Positions 27,008 to 36,742 are shown, numbered from the stretch's first letter. The stretch is 48,000 bases of DNA from Acidimicrobiaceae bacterium (GCA_026708645.1 JAPOUM010000001.1:1-48000), one strand, 5' to 3'. The notes: a model not told the origin generated them from the letters alone. Numbers and translations are program-made.

Positions 27008-27751
27008 CTAGTCGGTTTTGGTCTCGCCGTTGAGCGACACGTCCGCCGGGTCGGTCGGCAACTCTTCGAGACGCGCTCCGAGCTGTTCCTCTCTCCACGG
27101 CATCTCACCGGACACCATGTAACGCACCCGGTCGCTGATGTTCACGGCGTGGTCGCCGATCCGCTCGTAGTAGCGGGCGATCAGAGCCAGCTGCACTGCG
27201 GGTTGCACTTCGAGGTCGTGGCTGCGGCTCGCCTCCAGCAGGCTCTGAATGAACGAGCGGTGCAGGTTGTCGAGCCTGTCGTCGATGTCGTCGAGGGCGC
27301 CCGCCAGAGCCGAGTCGTGCTCGGAGTAGGAGTCCACCGACAAGCGGATCAGCCGGATCGCCTCCTCGTTCATCTCCGCTATCAGCCCGCGCAGTCTCGG
27401 CGGCAGTTCGGTGCGGAACATGCGGCGGGCGCCTTTGCAGATGTTGCAGGCCAGCCCGCCGGTGCGTTCGAGCTCGCCGATGATCAGCATCGTCGCCAGG
27501 ATCTGGCGGAGGTCCCCGGCCATCGGCTGTTGCAGGGCCAGCAGGTTCTGGCATTGCTCTTCGATCTCGAAGGCCGCCACGTCGATGCTGCCGTCGTCGT
27601 CGATGACTCGCTGAGCCGCGGCCAGGTCATAGTTCAGCAGGGCGTCGGTGGCCCGCGCCACGGAGTCGCCGACACGAGCCGCGAGCCGCACGACCAGTTC
27701 GCTGATCTCTTCTATGTCGGCGTGGAAGCCTCGGCGGGTCTGTTCAGTCAC
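27008..27751 (-). CDS. phoU: Phosphate regulatory protein PhoU
   Basis: A 247-residue PhoU-family protein, a helical metal-binding regulator that links the Pst transporter to its sensor kinase. The two related helical bundles are visible; family motifs include MAGDLRQILATMLIIGELERTG (split near residues 78-99) and the second-bundle counterpart ARYYERIGDHAVNISDRV. The start is GTG 27751, supported by AGGAG six bases upstream. The tail after about residue 220 is acidic. It lies between pstB (122 bases upstream) and the histidine kinase gene. The 160 bases between phoU and the kinase gene are made of short repeats of GCAGTCATC and GCGCTGAGTG. Confidence 0.92.
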   Translation of the reverse strand: MTEQTRRGFHADIEEISELVVRLAARVGDSVARATDALLNYDLAAAQRVIDDDGSIDVAAFEIEEQCQNLLALQQPMAGDLRQILATMLIIGELERTGGLACNICKGARRMFRTELPPRLRGLIAEMNEEAIRLIRLSVDSYSEHDSALAGALDDIDDRLDNLHRSFIQSLLEASRSHDLEVQPAVQLALIARYYERIGDHAVNISDRVRYMVSGEMPWREEQLGARLEELPTDPADVSLNGETKTD

Positions 27752-27873
27752 GGTATTCTCCTGCCAGGTGTCGTGCTGCGGTGTCTTCGCGCAGCGGTCG
27801 AGTGGGCTTCGGTGGATGCGGCGAGGATGGAGGCGGAGAGGCGAGGGCGCACAGGTGCAGGGGGAGGGCGCTG

Positions 27874-28752
27874 TCAGCCGAACCGGCCGGTCACGTAATT
27901 CTCGGTGCGCTCGTCTGAGGGGTTCGAGAAGAGCTTCTGGGTGGTGTCGACCTCCACCAGAATCCCTGTGCGGGTGTCGTTCTCGGAGCGGACGTCAGCG
28001 GTGAAGAAGGCGGTCGTGTCGCTGACCCTGGCTGCCTGCTGCATGTTGTGCGTGACGATCATGATCGTGTAGTCCTGCTTGATCTCTTGCATCAGGTCCT
28101 CGATGCGCGCCGTGGCTATCGGGTCGAGCGCCGAGCAGGGTTCGTCCATCAACAGCACGTCGGGGTCCACCGCTATGGCCCTGGCGATGCACAGACGCTG
28201 CTGCTGGCCGCCCGAGAGCCCCAGCGCTGAGTCCTTCAGCCTGTCGTTGACTTCCTCCCACAGGGCCGCTTTGCGCAGCGAGTTCTCGACGACGTCGTCC
28301 AGGCCTTTCTTCTGGCCGGCCACCCGAGGCCCGTAGGCGACGTTGTCGTAGATCGACTTGGGGAACGGGTTGGGCTTCTGGAAGACCATGCCGATCCGGC
28401 GTCGCACCTCCACCGGATCGACCCGCTCGTGATAAAGGTCGGCGCCGCGGTAGCTGATGGTGCCGGTGACACGGGCTTCCTTGATCAGGTCGTTCATGCG
28501 GTTGTAGCAGCGCAGCACCGTGGACTTGCCGCATCCCGACGGCCCGATCAGGGCCATGATCTGGTTGCGGGGCACATCGAAGGTCACGTCGCGCACAGCG
28601 CGGAAGCTGCCGTAGTAGACGTTCACGTCGCGCGACTCGAACACCGCTTGAGCACTCTGCGGCGCAGGCGACGCGGCCGAGGCGCTGTCGCCTCCGGCGG
28701 CTGCGAGCGTCGGGCGCTCGATGACACGGGGGGCTTCTTCGGTCATGGACAC
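27874..28752 (-). CDS. pstB: Phosphate ABC transporter ATPase PstB
   Basis: A 292-residue ATPase of the high-affinity phosphate importer. Walker A is GPSGCGKST, the signature [11 protein letters not shown], and Walker [14 protein letters not shown], all as in PstB. A poorly conserved N-terminal extension of about 35 residues precedes the domain, which begins at [11 protein letters not shown]. The start is GTG 28752, one base after the pstA stop; an ATG lies at the third codon. It is in the pstSCAB-phoU order. Confidence 0.94.
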   Translation of the reverse strand: MSMTEEAPRVIERPTLAAAGGDSASAASPAPQSAQAVFESRDVNVYYGSFRAVRDVTFDVPRNQIMALIGPSGCGKSTVLRCYNRMNDLIKEARVTGTISYRGADLYHERVDPVEVRRRIGMVFQKPNPFPKSIYDNVAYGPRVAGQKKGLDDVVENSLRKAALWEEVNDRLKDSALGLSGGQQQRLCIARAIAVDPDVLLMDEPCSALDPIATARIEDLMQEIKQDYTIMIVTHNMQQAARVSDTTAFFTADVRSENDTRTGILVEVDTTQKLFSNPSDERTENYVTGRFG

Positions 28753-28753
28753 T

Positions 28754-29716
28754 TCAGCCTCTCTTCTTCTCGAATCTGTTCCGCAACAGGATGGCCGCTG
28801 AGTTCATCAGCAGCACCAGGGCGAGCAATACCACGATGGCGGCGGCCGCCGCGGCGGCGAAGCCTGTGTCGCGTCCCGACTGCTGGGTCCAGCTGGTGAT
28901 GACGATCGGCAGCGCGGTGAAGCGGTCGTCGAGCGCGCTCAACTCGAAGAGTCCGGGATTGTCGCCGAGGCGACCAGTGACCGCGCCCACCAAGATCAGC
29001 GGCGCCGCCTCTCCGACCGCTCGCGCCATCGACAACAGCGTGCCTGTCAGGATTCCCGGGGCGGCATAGGGCAGCACCTGGGTGCGGATCATCTCCCATT
29101 TGGTGGCGCCCACGCCGTAGGCGCCTTCGCGCAGCGCGGTCGGCACGGCACGCAAAGCCTCACCGGAGGTGATCACCACTATCGGCAGCACCAGAATCGC
29201 CAGTGTGATCCCTCCCGAGAGCGTGGAGCGGCCGCCGGTCAGTCTGTCCAGACCGAATATCTGGCCGTTCAGCAGCAGCGCCAAGCCCAGCAGGCCGTAG
29301 ACCACCGAGGGAACCCCGGCCAGATTGCGGATGTTCACTTCGATGAAGGAGGTGAAGCGATTGCGAGGCGCGTACTCCTCGAGGTAGACGGCGCCGCCGA
29401 TGCCGACGGGGAATGCCAGCAGAGCCACGATGATGGCGATCCACATCGAGCCGTAGATGCCCTGATGCACTCCCAGCTTGTCGTCGCCGGACTGTGAGCG
29501 CAGCGTGCCCCCGAGGAAATCCCAGAAGCGTGTGGTGAGCTGCTCGGTGCTGTCGAAGGCCACGGTTATCAGCAGCACCGCCAGAAGCGCCAGCGTCATC
29601 AGCAGGCACGCCTGCAGCAACGCGCGGAACAAAAGCCCGCGAGCGTCCACCCGGCGCCCCTCGATGGACGCGGCGATCGCAGCCCGTGACTTGTCGTCGG
29701 ACAAGCGGCTGATCAC
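28754..29716 (-). CDS. pstA: Phosphate ABC transporter permease PstA
   Basis: A 320-residue integral membrane permease with about six hydrophobic segments. The permease loop shows [24 protein letters not shown] (split about residues 185-208), the EAA-type motif that contacts PstB. The GTG start (29716) is preceded by 94 bases of short repeats built on GCTCGTC and GCCAGCTC that separate it from pstC. The end runs directly into pstB. It forms the membrane channel with PstC. Confidence 0.92.
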   Translation of the reverse strand: MISRLSDDKSRAAIAASIEGRRVDARGLLFRALLQACLLMTLALLAVLLITVAFDSTEQLTTRFWDFLGGTLRSQSGDDKLGVHQGIYGSMWIAIIVALLAFPVGIGGAVYLEEYAPRNRFTSFIEVNIRNLAGVPSVVYGLLGLALLLNGQIFGLDRLTGGRSTLSGGITLAILVLPIVVITSGEALRAVPTALREGAYGVGATKWEMIRTQVLPYAAPGILTGTLLSMARAVGEAAPLILVGAVTGRLGDNPGLFELSALDDRFTALPIVITSWTQQSGRDTGFAAAAAAAIVVLLALVLLMNSAAILLRNRFEKKRG

Positions 29717-29810
29717 GGTCGGGCCTCGCTCGTCGCCAGCTCTCTCATCGCCTGCTCGCTCGCTGCCAGCTCGCTCATCGCGAGATAGTTCGTCGCGAGA
29801 TTGCTCGTCA

Positions 29811-30962
29811 CTAGTAGGCCTCGCGCACTCTGGACACGAAGCGGGCCGCGATCACGTTCAACGCCAGCGTGATCAAAAACAGCAGCAGACCCACGAAGTA
29901 GAGGCTCTGGAAGGTGAGGCCCTCGCCCACCACGTTGTCGGTGCCCGAAGCCAGCGAGGCCATGGCGGCGGTCATGGTGAGCCCGCCGTCGAAAGGCGAG
30001 TCGGTGAAACGCGCCGCGTCCGCCGCGCCGCCGGCCATGAAAACCACCATGGTTTCGCCGATCGCCCGTGAGACGGCCACGATGAAAGCAGCCACGATTC
30101 CCGAGACGGCCGCCGGCAGCACCACCGCGGTGGCGGTCGAGAGCTTCCTGGCGCCGAGGCCGGCCGACGCTTCGCGCAGCGAGTCAGGCACCGCCGCCAT
30201 GGCGTCCTCGGAGATCGACGCCACCAGCGGGATGGTCAGAATGCCCACGCCGATGCCGGCGGCGGCCAGCGATCCGGCGTTGTTGGGCGCGAAGTCCAGC
30301 CACACGTTCAAGGTCCAGCCCGCCGCTACCGCGAACACCAGCACCAGCATGGCGATCGCCGCCGCCGCGCCGATGCGAGCCGACGGGTCCGCTACGCCCT
30401 CGCGGTACTGCTTGATCCGGTTGCGGGCGATCACCGCCGCCACTGCCGCATAGCCGATCAGGATCGCCGCGCCCAGCACCAGGAAGGTGCTCCGGCCGAT
30501 GCGTCCCACGAGGTTCGGCGCGATCCAGGTGAGAGCGAAGAATCCCAGCACCACCGACGGTATGCCAGCCAGGATCTCCAGTGCGGGCTTGAGCCAGGCT
30601 CGCACCCGCTGGTTGGCGTACTCCGACAGGTAGACCGCTGCGCCGAGGCCCAGCGGGGCGGCCACCACCATGGCGATGCCGGTGACGATCAGCGACGGGA
30701 CGATGATCGTCGGAATGTCGTAGAGGCCTCGACGCGGGAACCAGCCCTGCCGGCCCCAAGTGTCGGCCCACACCACCTCGGTGATGAAGGTCCAAGCCTC
30801 GCGCACCAGGCTCAGCACGATCAGCGTGCTCACCAGAACCGACACGAGCGCCGTCACTAGCAGCGTGTAACGGATGACCACTTCGCGGTGCCGCCGAGAC
30901 GGCGCAATTTGAAGCTGATCCGCTGTCAGTCGCTCCGAGGCGACGACGCTCGTGCCGGTCAT
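29811..30962 (-). CDS. pstC: Phosphate ABC transporter permease PstC
   Basis: A 383-residue permease. An N-terminal cytoplasmic stretch of about 30 residues precedes the first membrane segment; the family motif IPSVVLGFFAL is clear, and the EAA-like loop reads DAMAAVPDSLREASAGLGA (about 250-268). It includes a non-standard hydrophobic segment near 195-225, making it longer than many PstC proteins. The ATG start lies 81 bases downstream of the pstS stop. Confidence 0.92.
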   Translation of the reverse strand: MTGTSVVASERLTADQLQIAPSRRHREVVIRYTLLVTALVSVLVSTLIVLSLVREAWTFITEVVWADTWGRQGWFPRRGLYDIPTIIVPSLIVTGIAMVVAAPLGLGAAVYLSEYANQRVRAWLKPALEILAGIPSVVLGFFALTWIAPNLVGRIGRSTFLVLGAAILIGYAAVAAVIARNRIKQYREGVADPSARIGAAAAIAMLVLVFAVAAGWTLNVWLDFAPNNAGSLAAAGIGVGILTIPLVASISEDAMAAVPDSLREASAGLGARKLSTATAVVLPAAVSGIVAAFIVAVSRAIGETMVVFMAGGAADAARFTDSPFDGGLTMTAAMASLASGTDNVVGEGLTFQSLYFVGLLLFLITLALNVIAARFVSRVREAY

Positions 30963-31043
30963 GGTGGTGGAGGGAACCTGTCTCTTATCCGAGACGCATC
31001 CGGGCGCTGCCGCCCGGGGCGCCTCCTAGTTGATCTAGTTGAT

Positions 31044-32288
31044 CTAGTTGATGAGGCTGCGGGTGTTCCAGCGTTGGGCTGTTTCGGCGTGTGCTTGTTG
31101 GGTGAGGGGCACGTAGCCGACTTCGCTTACTGCTTGGTCGAGTGCTTCTGAGACGTAGAAGTCTACGTAGGCGACGACTGCCGGGTTGTTCGCGGCTTTG
31201 TCGGCGTTGACGTAGATCCAGAGGTCGCGGCTGATCGGGTATTCGTTGGATGCGATAGTTTCGGGTGTGGGTGTGACGCAGCCGTCTCCGCCGTCTACGT
31301 CTAGGAGTTTTACTCCTGCGGCGTTGACAGCGAACGCGAATCCGACCCAGCCGAGGCTGGTGTCGCTTGACTGGATGCCTTGCAGGATGACGTTGTCGTC
31401 TCCTGAGGGGCTGTAGTCGGTGCGGGTGGTGGCTTCTACGCCGGCTTCTTCGGCGAGGTCTTCGAGCACGATCTCGATGAACGAGTCGAAGGTTCCGGAT
31501 TCTTCGCCGGGGCCGAAGATGTCCAGGGGTGCGTCGGGCAGGCCTGCCGATGCTTGCGCCCAGGTGCTGGCGCCTTCGCCGTCAGGGCCGATCAGGTCGA
31601 AGAGTTGTCCGAAGCTGAGGCAGTCGACTGCGGTGTTGTCGGCGTTGGTCATCACGGCGATGCCGTCGACGCCGACTTTGAGTTCGACGATGTTGTTGAT
31701 GCCGTTGGCGAAGCAATCTTCTTTCTCGGAGTCTTTGATCTGCCGGGAGGCGTCGGAGATGTCGGTCTCGCCGGCGCAGAACAGTTTGAAGCCGTCGCCG
31801 GTGCCGGGGCCGTCCACGGTCACCGACACGTCGGGGGCCACGTCCTCGAACAGTTCAGCCACACGGATCGAGATCGGCTCCACCGTCGAAGACCCAGAAA
31901 TATCCACCTCACCGGACACCGGCGACATTTCTGCTTCCGTTTCCGTCATCGGCGCGACGGTCGTGGCGGCAGCAGCGTCGCCGCCGTCGGTGTCGTCGTC
32001 GGTGTCGTCGTCGGTGTCGTCCGTGGCAGCGTCGTCGTCAGCGGCTTCGCCGCCGCCGGAGTTTCCCGTTTCGGCGGTCGTGGCCTCGGTGTCTTCGTCG
32101 TCATCGTCGCCGCAGGCTGCGGCCAGCAGCGACAAGCTGACGACGACGGCCGACACGACCATCGCAGCGCGGCGCCGGCCATGGCCTCGCATAGTTGAGG
32201 ATCCTGAACATCCTGTTTCAGATCCTGTGTCGCTGTCTTTTGGTTCAGCGGTTTTCGCGGTTGTCAGCCAACGCTTTGGTTCGTGCAC
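31044..32288 (-). CDS. pstS: Phosphate-binding lipoprotein PstS
   Basis: A 414-residue periplasmic/surface phosphate-binding protein. The lipobox LLAAAC places the lipidated cysteine at 59. After it comes a very acidic linker of Asp, Glu and Thr to about residue 115. The mature domain starts VDISGSSTVEPI, followed by GTGDGFKLFCAGETDISDASR and later GPGEESGTFDSF, PstS phosphate-site motifs. The GTG start at 32288 has AGGAG eleven bases upstream; ATG at codon 33 (32192) would give a more standard signal peptide and may be the real start. It heads the pst operon, with a PHO box about 105-140 bases upstream. Confidence 0.92.
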   Translation of the reverse strand: MHEPKRWLTTAKTAEPKDSDTGSETGCSGSSTMRGHGRRRAAMVVSAVVVSLSLLAAACGDDDDEDTEATTAETGNSGGGEAADDDAATDDTDDDTDDDTDGGDAAAATTVAPMTETEAEMSPVSGEVDISGSSTVEPISIRVAELFEDVAPDVSVTVDGPGTGDGFKLFCAGETDISDASRQIKDSEKEDCFANGINNIVELKVGVDGIAVMTNADNTAVDCLSFGQLFDLIGPDGEGASTWAQASAGLPDAPLDIFGPGEESGTFDSFIEIVLEDLAEEAGVEATTRTDYSPSGDDNVILQGIQSSDTSLGWVGFAFAVNAAGVKLLDVDGGDGCVTPTPETIASNEYPISRDLWIYVNADKAANNPAVVAYVDFYVSEALDQAVSEVGYVPLTQQAHAETAQRWNTRSLIN

Positions 32289-32391
32289 TTAGTCTTCTTC
32301 TCCTGAGGGGATGGGCATGGTAAAGCCCCGCGCTTCGCCGCGAGCCGCAAGCAAGCTAGCCCTTCGATGGTTGCGGCTAGTAGCGACGGCC

Positions 32392-32428
32392 GTGAACCGT
32401 GAGTGAATGCTGGTGAACAGCAGGTGAA
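32392..32428 (-). promoter_or_regulatory. PHO box of four 10-11-base direct repeats
   Basis: On the minus strand TTCAC occurs four times, as TTCACCTGCTG, TTCACCAGCA, TTCACTCACGG and TTCAC, at spacings of 11, 10 and 11 bases. PhoP/RegX3-type regulators of actinobacteria bind such 11-base direct repeats with a GTTCACC core. The location upstream of pstS fits. I infer that phosphate starvation induces this operon. Confidence 0.65.
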
Positions 32429-32540
32429 TAGTTCCGGCGCCCGAACGGCGCCGCCTTAGGAATCCTCAGCGTCGAGCACCCGAGCTACGGGTACTGTCGG
32501 CTATCCCCCTCGGTGGAGACTGCGCCTGCGCCGCTCAGTT

Positions 32541-32586
32541 TCTGCTGGCTGGAAATTCTGCTGGCTGGAAATTCTGCTGGCTGGAA
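32541..32586 (+). repeat. 16-base tandem repeat, three copies
   Basis: CTGCTGGCTGGAAATT recurs at 32542, 32558 and 32574 with a period of 16 (the last copy diverges at its end). It lies in the 377-base gap between pstS and the 664-residue secreted protein. Apart from this and the PHO box I see nothing else there. Confidence 0.75.
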
Positions 32587-32665
32587 AAGAGCGTGAGTTG
32601 CTCTATCGTGGCGGCGGGACGCGGCATCTTAGCCCCCGATGTGGCCGGCAGGGCCGGTTTCAGTT

Positions 32666-34660
32666 TCAGCCGGCGTCGGAGGCTGCAGCGCGGTAGGCCG
32701 CGGCGCGATGCAGGAACGTCGCCATCTGGGCTCGTGTGGTGATCTGGTCGCCGCAGAAGTTCGCGCCGTCGCCGCACCCGACGGTGATGCCAGACGCTTT
32801 GAGCCGCGCCGCATGGTCGGCGTACCAGGCGTCGTCGGCCACGTCGGCGAAATCCGGGTCAGGCCCGGCGGGCAGATCGAAAGCTCGCGACAGCAACACT
32901 GCCATCTCGGCTCGGGTGGCGGTGCGGTCGCCGCAGAAGTTCGCGCCGTCGCCGCACCCGGTGGTGTGGCCCAAAACAGCGAGACGCTCGATGAACGGCC
33001 GCCATGCCGCGGGCAGATCGCCGACGTCGCCGAAACGTGCCTCACCTGTCGCCGCCGGCGGGTCCTCGCCGTCGAGTGTTCGCACGATCCACACGGCCAG
33101 GGTCTTGCGGTCGATGGGGTCGTTGCCGCAGAAGCCGTCGGCGCCGGGTTCGCCGGATGAGGCGCAGCCGGTCAGCACGCCGTCTCGCGACAGTTCTTGC
33201 AGCGCCGCTGAGTAGAAGGCTTCGGGCGTGCGGTTGGGCAGCGCCACGCGATAGCGCGTGGAGTGTCCGTCTTCGCCGGTCACCGTCACCGCGACAGTGG
33301 TGAACATCGCTTCCGGCGCTTCGGGGTGGAGGTCGATCTGATGCCCGTTGGCGGCGTCGCCGTCGGCGTCGGCGGGTTCGATCGTGACGCTCGCCTTCGT
33401 GTCAGCGGCGCGCGCCTCGACGGTTGTCTCACTCACGGCGGTGTCCCATGCGGCATGGTATGCGGTGCGCTCCGGCCGGAACTCGCCTATGTCCATGCCG
33501 GTCAGCGTCAGCGCCTCGAGCCGTGTGCCGGCGGGCATGTTGTAGCTGTAGACGCGGTCGTCGGCGGCGTCGGCGACGTACATCACCGTCCCGTCTGACC
33601 ACAAGCCCCGCGGGCTTCCGTTGCCGACGGCGCTCAAGGCGGCGAAATCGTCGTCGGGCGTGTGCAGCAGTCTCGTAGTGCCGGCGGGGGAGATCGGCAG
33701 CTCATAGGCGAACAGGCGCGCCTGCTCGTGGTCGGCGACCCAGACGCTGCCGCCGTTGGACCACAGCCCGTGCGGCGTGCGGTTGGCGGAGTCCAAGGCG
33801 TGGCGTCCCAGCGGCGAACCGTCGGCGAGGCGGTAGGCGAACAGGGCTCCGGCGGCGTCGGCCACCCACAGCGTGTCGCCGTTCGACCAGACGCCGCGAG
33901 CCGCCGTGTTGCCGTCGGCGAGAGCGAACTCGCGCGCTTCTTGGCGTGCTCCGCTGTCGATGCTGTAGGCGAAGACCCGGTCCGCGCCGCTGTCGGCCAC
34001 CCACAGCGTGTCGCCGTTCGACCAGACGCCGCGAGCTGCCGTGTTGCCGTCGGCGAGAGCGACGGTCGCGGCTCGCTGCCCGTCGGCGAGCTTGTAGGCG
34101 CCGACGGAGTCGGGCCGGTTGGTGGCGTTGTCGGCCACCCACAGCGTCTCGCCGTCGCTGTGCATCCCGGTGGGCGTGCCGTGGTCGTCGCTGAGCGTGT
34201 CGAGGTCGTGCTGAGCAGTCCACATGAACGCAGCGTTGCTTCCTCGCAACCTCCTCGCAGTGGTACGCTGATCGCCGACGGACTCGATCAGCCAGGTGCC
34301 GTCGCCCTGGGAGGAGGCCGCGAAGTGCCAGAGCCGGCTGTTGACGGGAAAGTCCGGCGCTTCCACAAACACGAAGCTTCTGACGAAGAGGAATCGCGCC
34401 CTCCCGGCGCCGTCCACAGCGAAATACTCGTCGGTGCCGGGATACATGCATGATCCGCTGGGCGCCACGACCAGGTCGGCTCGGCACACAGGCGTCGTCA
34501 CAGCTTCCTGAGCGGCCGCCTCGCTCACGCCTGCGCCGCCCCCTGGCGCCAGCAGTGCCGCCGCCGCGGCCAGCGCGGCGACCGCCGTCCCCGCACGCGC
34601 CGCCGAGCCCCTGAGCGTTCTGCGTCTGTGGCGGGCGGGCCCGGTGCTGCGTGCCGTCAT
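32666..34660 (-). CDS. Secreted beta-propeller / cadherin-like / SLH-like surface protein
   Basis: A 664-residue exported protein. A twin-arginine-free signal peptide (about 1-50) ends near SEAAAQEA. Then comes a propeller-like series of repeats, each with GLWS(N/D)G(D/E)TLWVAD and RVFAY elements (about 150-370). A cadherin-like beta-sandwich follows (starting DIGEFRPERTAYHA, about 400-485). Three SLH-like modules end the protein, each with a cysteine pair such as GCGDGANFCGD and a TRAEMAVLL helix. The ATG start has GGGAG eight bases upstream. The same cysteine-paired modules occur in the protein at 2-2254, suggesting a shared way of anchoring to the envelope. Confidence 0.8.
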   Translation of the reverse strand: MTARSTGPARHRRRTLRGSAARAGTAVAALAAAAALLAPGGGAGVSEAAAQEAVTTPVCRADLVVAPSGSCMYPGTDEYFAVDGAGRARFLFVRSFVFVEAPDFPVNSRLWHFAASSQGDGTWLIESVGDQRTTARRLRGSNAAFMWTAQHDLDTLSDDHGTPTGMHSDGETLWVADNATNRPDSVGAYKLADGQRAATVALADGNTAARGVWSNGDTLWVADSGADRVFAYSIDSGARQEAREFALADGNTAARGVWSNGDTLWVADAAGALFAYRLADGSPLGRHALDSANRTPHGLWSNGGSVWVADHEQARLFAYELPISPAGTTRLLHTPDDDFAALSAVGNGSPRGLWSDGTVMYVADAADDRVYSYNMPAGTRLEALTLTGMDIGEFRPERTAYHAAWDTAVSETTVEARAADTKASVTIEPADADGDAANGHQIDLHPEAPEAMFTTVAVTVTGEDGHSTRYRVALPNRTPEAFYSAALQELSRDGVLTGCASSGEPGADGFCGNDPIDRKTLAVWIVRTLDGEDPPAATGEARFGDVGDLPAAWRPFIERLAVLGHTTGCGDGANFCGDRTATRAEMAVLLSRAFDLPAGPDPDFADVADDAWYADHAARLKASGITVGCGDGANFCGDQITTRAQMATFLHRAAAYRAAASDAG

Positions 34661-34783
34661 CTTTGGTCTCCCGGGTGGTGGTGTTGATAGTGGTGTGCGA
34701 TTTGGTTAGTGTATATGTAACAACATTTCGGCTGCGGGCTTGAGGGGTTCGTGGCTGGTCCGGATGTGAAAGGCGGCAGGGTT

Positions 34784-36412
34784 ATGTTTTCGGTTTCGGT
34801 GGGGTTATCGCGGTGCCGGGTTTTGCAGGGTCTGGTTTTGGTGTTGTCGGTGGCGGCTGCGTTGTTGTCGGTGGCCCCCCCCCCTTCTGTGGAGGCTCAA
34901 GAGCCTGTGGAGCGGCGTGGCGCCTTGTTGCGCAGCGAGACGTGGAGGATTCCGGCTGATCCGGTGCATCCGCCGCGTGGTTGGCGCCCGCCGCCGGAGT
35001 GCGTCGACATTGCTCGCAGGCTTCCTGATCCTTCGTCTGATCCGCAGTGTTTCCTGCCGGATCGCGAGGCCCCGAATCTGGTGATGCCTGATCGTTACGC
35101 CAAGCTTTTAGACAATTTCGTGGAGGGCGGCGTCGGCAGCGCTTGGACGACCTATGAGATCGAGGAGACCACGCGCACCATACAGCAGAGTCATTCCTAT
35201 GTGGAGTACACCGACGTCAGGAACAGCGCCCGCGACTTGGTGCGGCGCAACTTCCGAGTTCACACCGTGCCGGTGACTGACCTGGTGCCCAGAGTCGACT
35301 TCAACGGCGTCCAGCTGATCGATGTGGACGACAACCCGATCTATGACGAGCGCAGAGCCACTTATGAGCAGCCGGCGAGCTACAAGCTGAGCGTGTGGTG
35401 CGCTTTCGGGTACAGATGCACCTGGACCGGCAATGACATCCCCGCCACCAACGACACCATGGGCACGGTCGGCGACGACGACAGCGACGCCGAGTTCACA
35501 GCCCGCGAGATCAGACAAACGCTGCCCGAGGAAGAGCCTTATGTGGCGCCGAGCCAGACCGACATCGACCGGGCGCCGCTGGACCGCGGCCGCGTCGGAT
35601 CCAACCCACGATCCAACACGCCCCAGGCCAGCTACGACGCGGTCCCGCACTGCGGCGAACTGTTCACATACGAAGACTTCAACACCGAAAAGCTAGGCGA
35701 CCTTGGAGGCAACTACGCTAACCACAACCACATAGAGAACCGGAACATCGCGCAGAGAGTCCACGAATGGGACTACTACATCGTTGACGACAAAGACGAC
35801 CCGACCCGCTGCGTCCTAGCAGATCCCTTATCACCTTACGAAACTTTGACCACCCATCGAATGGTCAGGAGCCCCCATCCCCGCTACATCTGGGACACAG
35901 ACCCCAATGAGTCCCGCCTAGCCGGCGAAGTCCTGCGAGACAGCCGGCCGCTGCAATGGGCTTGCCAGAGTGCAAATTCGGTGAGACGCGGGCAGCGATG
36001 CTCACAAACCCCCCGAATAGGCACAGGAGCAGGTGGTGGTCAAAATCTAGTCGAGTACAAATACGACGGCAACATCAAGAGCCTGCCCAGCATCACCTCC
36101 CCCAAACACAGCGACGCCCCCGACTGGGACCAAGACTACGCCGAAACCCTCGAACGCGAACGACGACGCTGCAACGGCATAACCGACTGCGAACGAGCAG
36201 CAGAAATCCGCGCCCAGAACCGCTTCAACCGCGAAGCCGAACGCTACGACGCGCGCTGGCAACGCTTCCAACAACAAGTCGCAGCAATGGAAGCCAACTC
36301 CGGCACGCAACCATTCTGGGTATGCACCCCCAAAGACGAGTGGGCCCAACAAATCCAAAACCAAAACAACGCCCAAGGCTCCCTCTACCACCGCTGCTAC
36401 CTCATCGGCTAA
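34784..36412 (+). CDS. Secreted protein of unknown function
   Basis: A 542-residue protein from ATG 34784 (GTG 34751 in the same frame would add 11 residues). Residues 1-40 form a signal peptide ending near SVEAQE. The mature protein is hydrophilic, with scattered cysteines, many Asp/Arg/Asn and Pro residues, and no family I recognise. The 3' third has many polar residues (Gln, Asn, Arg; for instance RNRFNREAERYDARW), perhaps helical. A run of ten C lies inside the signal-peptide coding region, so slippage would switch the gene off. A strong hairpin follows the stop. It is divergent from the 664-residue surface protein and shares an AT-rich promoter region with it (34680-34740). Confidence 0.65.
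   Translation: MFSVSVGLSRCRVLQGLVLVLSVAAALLSVAPPPSVEAQEPVERRGALLRSETWRIPADPVHPPRGWRPPPECVDIARRLPDPSSDPQCFLPDREAPNLVMPDRYAKLLDNFVEGGVGSAWTTYEIEETTRTIQQSHSYVEYTDVRNSARDLVRRNFRVHTVPVTDLVPRVDFNGVQLIDVDDNPIYDERRATYEQPASYKLSVWCAFGYRCTWTGNDIPATNDTMGTVGDDDSDAEFTAREIRQTLPEEEPYVAPSQTDIDRAPLDRGRVGSNPRSNTPQASYDAVPHCGELFTYEDFNTEKLGDLGGNYANHNHIENRNIAQRVHEWDYYIVDDKDDPTRCVLADPLSPYETLTTHRMVRSPHPRYIWDTDPNESRLAGEVLRDSRPLQWACQSANSVRRGQRCSQTPRIGTGAGGGQNLVEYKYDGNIKSLPSITSPKHSDAPDWDQDYAETLERERRRCNGITDCERAAEIRAQNRFNREAERYDARWQRFQQQVAAMEANSGTQPFWVCTPKDEWAQQIQNQNNAQGSLYHRCYLIG
34875..34884 (+). repeat. C10 homopolymer in coding sequence
   Basis: Ten C in a row code for the Ala-Pro-Pro-Pro stretch at the end of the signal peptide. 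A change of one base would shift the frame of everything downstream. Confidence 0.9.
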
Positions 36413-36448
36413 CCCCCAACCCCACCAAACGACTCGACCAAGCGGTCA

Positions 36449-36482
36449 CGACGGCCCCCGCCCAATCAACCGGGGGCCGTCG
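36449..36482 (+). terminator. Perfect 12-bp hairpin after the secreted-protein gene
   Basis: CGACGGCCCCCG (36449-36460) and CGGGGGCCGTCG (36471-36482) pair perfectly around the loop CCCAATCAAC. It lies 37 bases after the stop codon. No T-run follows. A run of nine C is found at 36492-36500. Confidence 0.6.
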
Positions 36483-36691
36483 CCGCGCTCACCCCCCCCC
36501 ATCAGCACCCAGTCGCCTCGACAGACGACAAACGGATGTTTCAGCACCAGCCGTGGCGCGTGCGGCCTCTGCTCTTCGCAGCGAACAACCGAGCAACAGC
36601 CGCAGCGCTGGCGGTGGTGCCGCGAGGTGCTCTCAATTTCTCGCGTACGCCTTCGCGCGCGCCCTGCCCAGATCGGCGCTAGCTTGGCCTC

Positions 36692-36742
36692 CAAGATGTT
36701 GAATCCAACATGTTGAATCTAAGATGTTGAATCTAAGATGTC
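36692..36742 (+). repeat. 14-base tandem repeats in AT-richer DNA
   Basis: Variants of AAGATGTTGAATCT recur at about 36693, 36707, 36721 and (shortened) 36735. They lie upstream of the SDR gene in an otherwise featureless 422-base gap (36413-36834). Confidence 0.7.
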
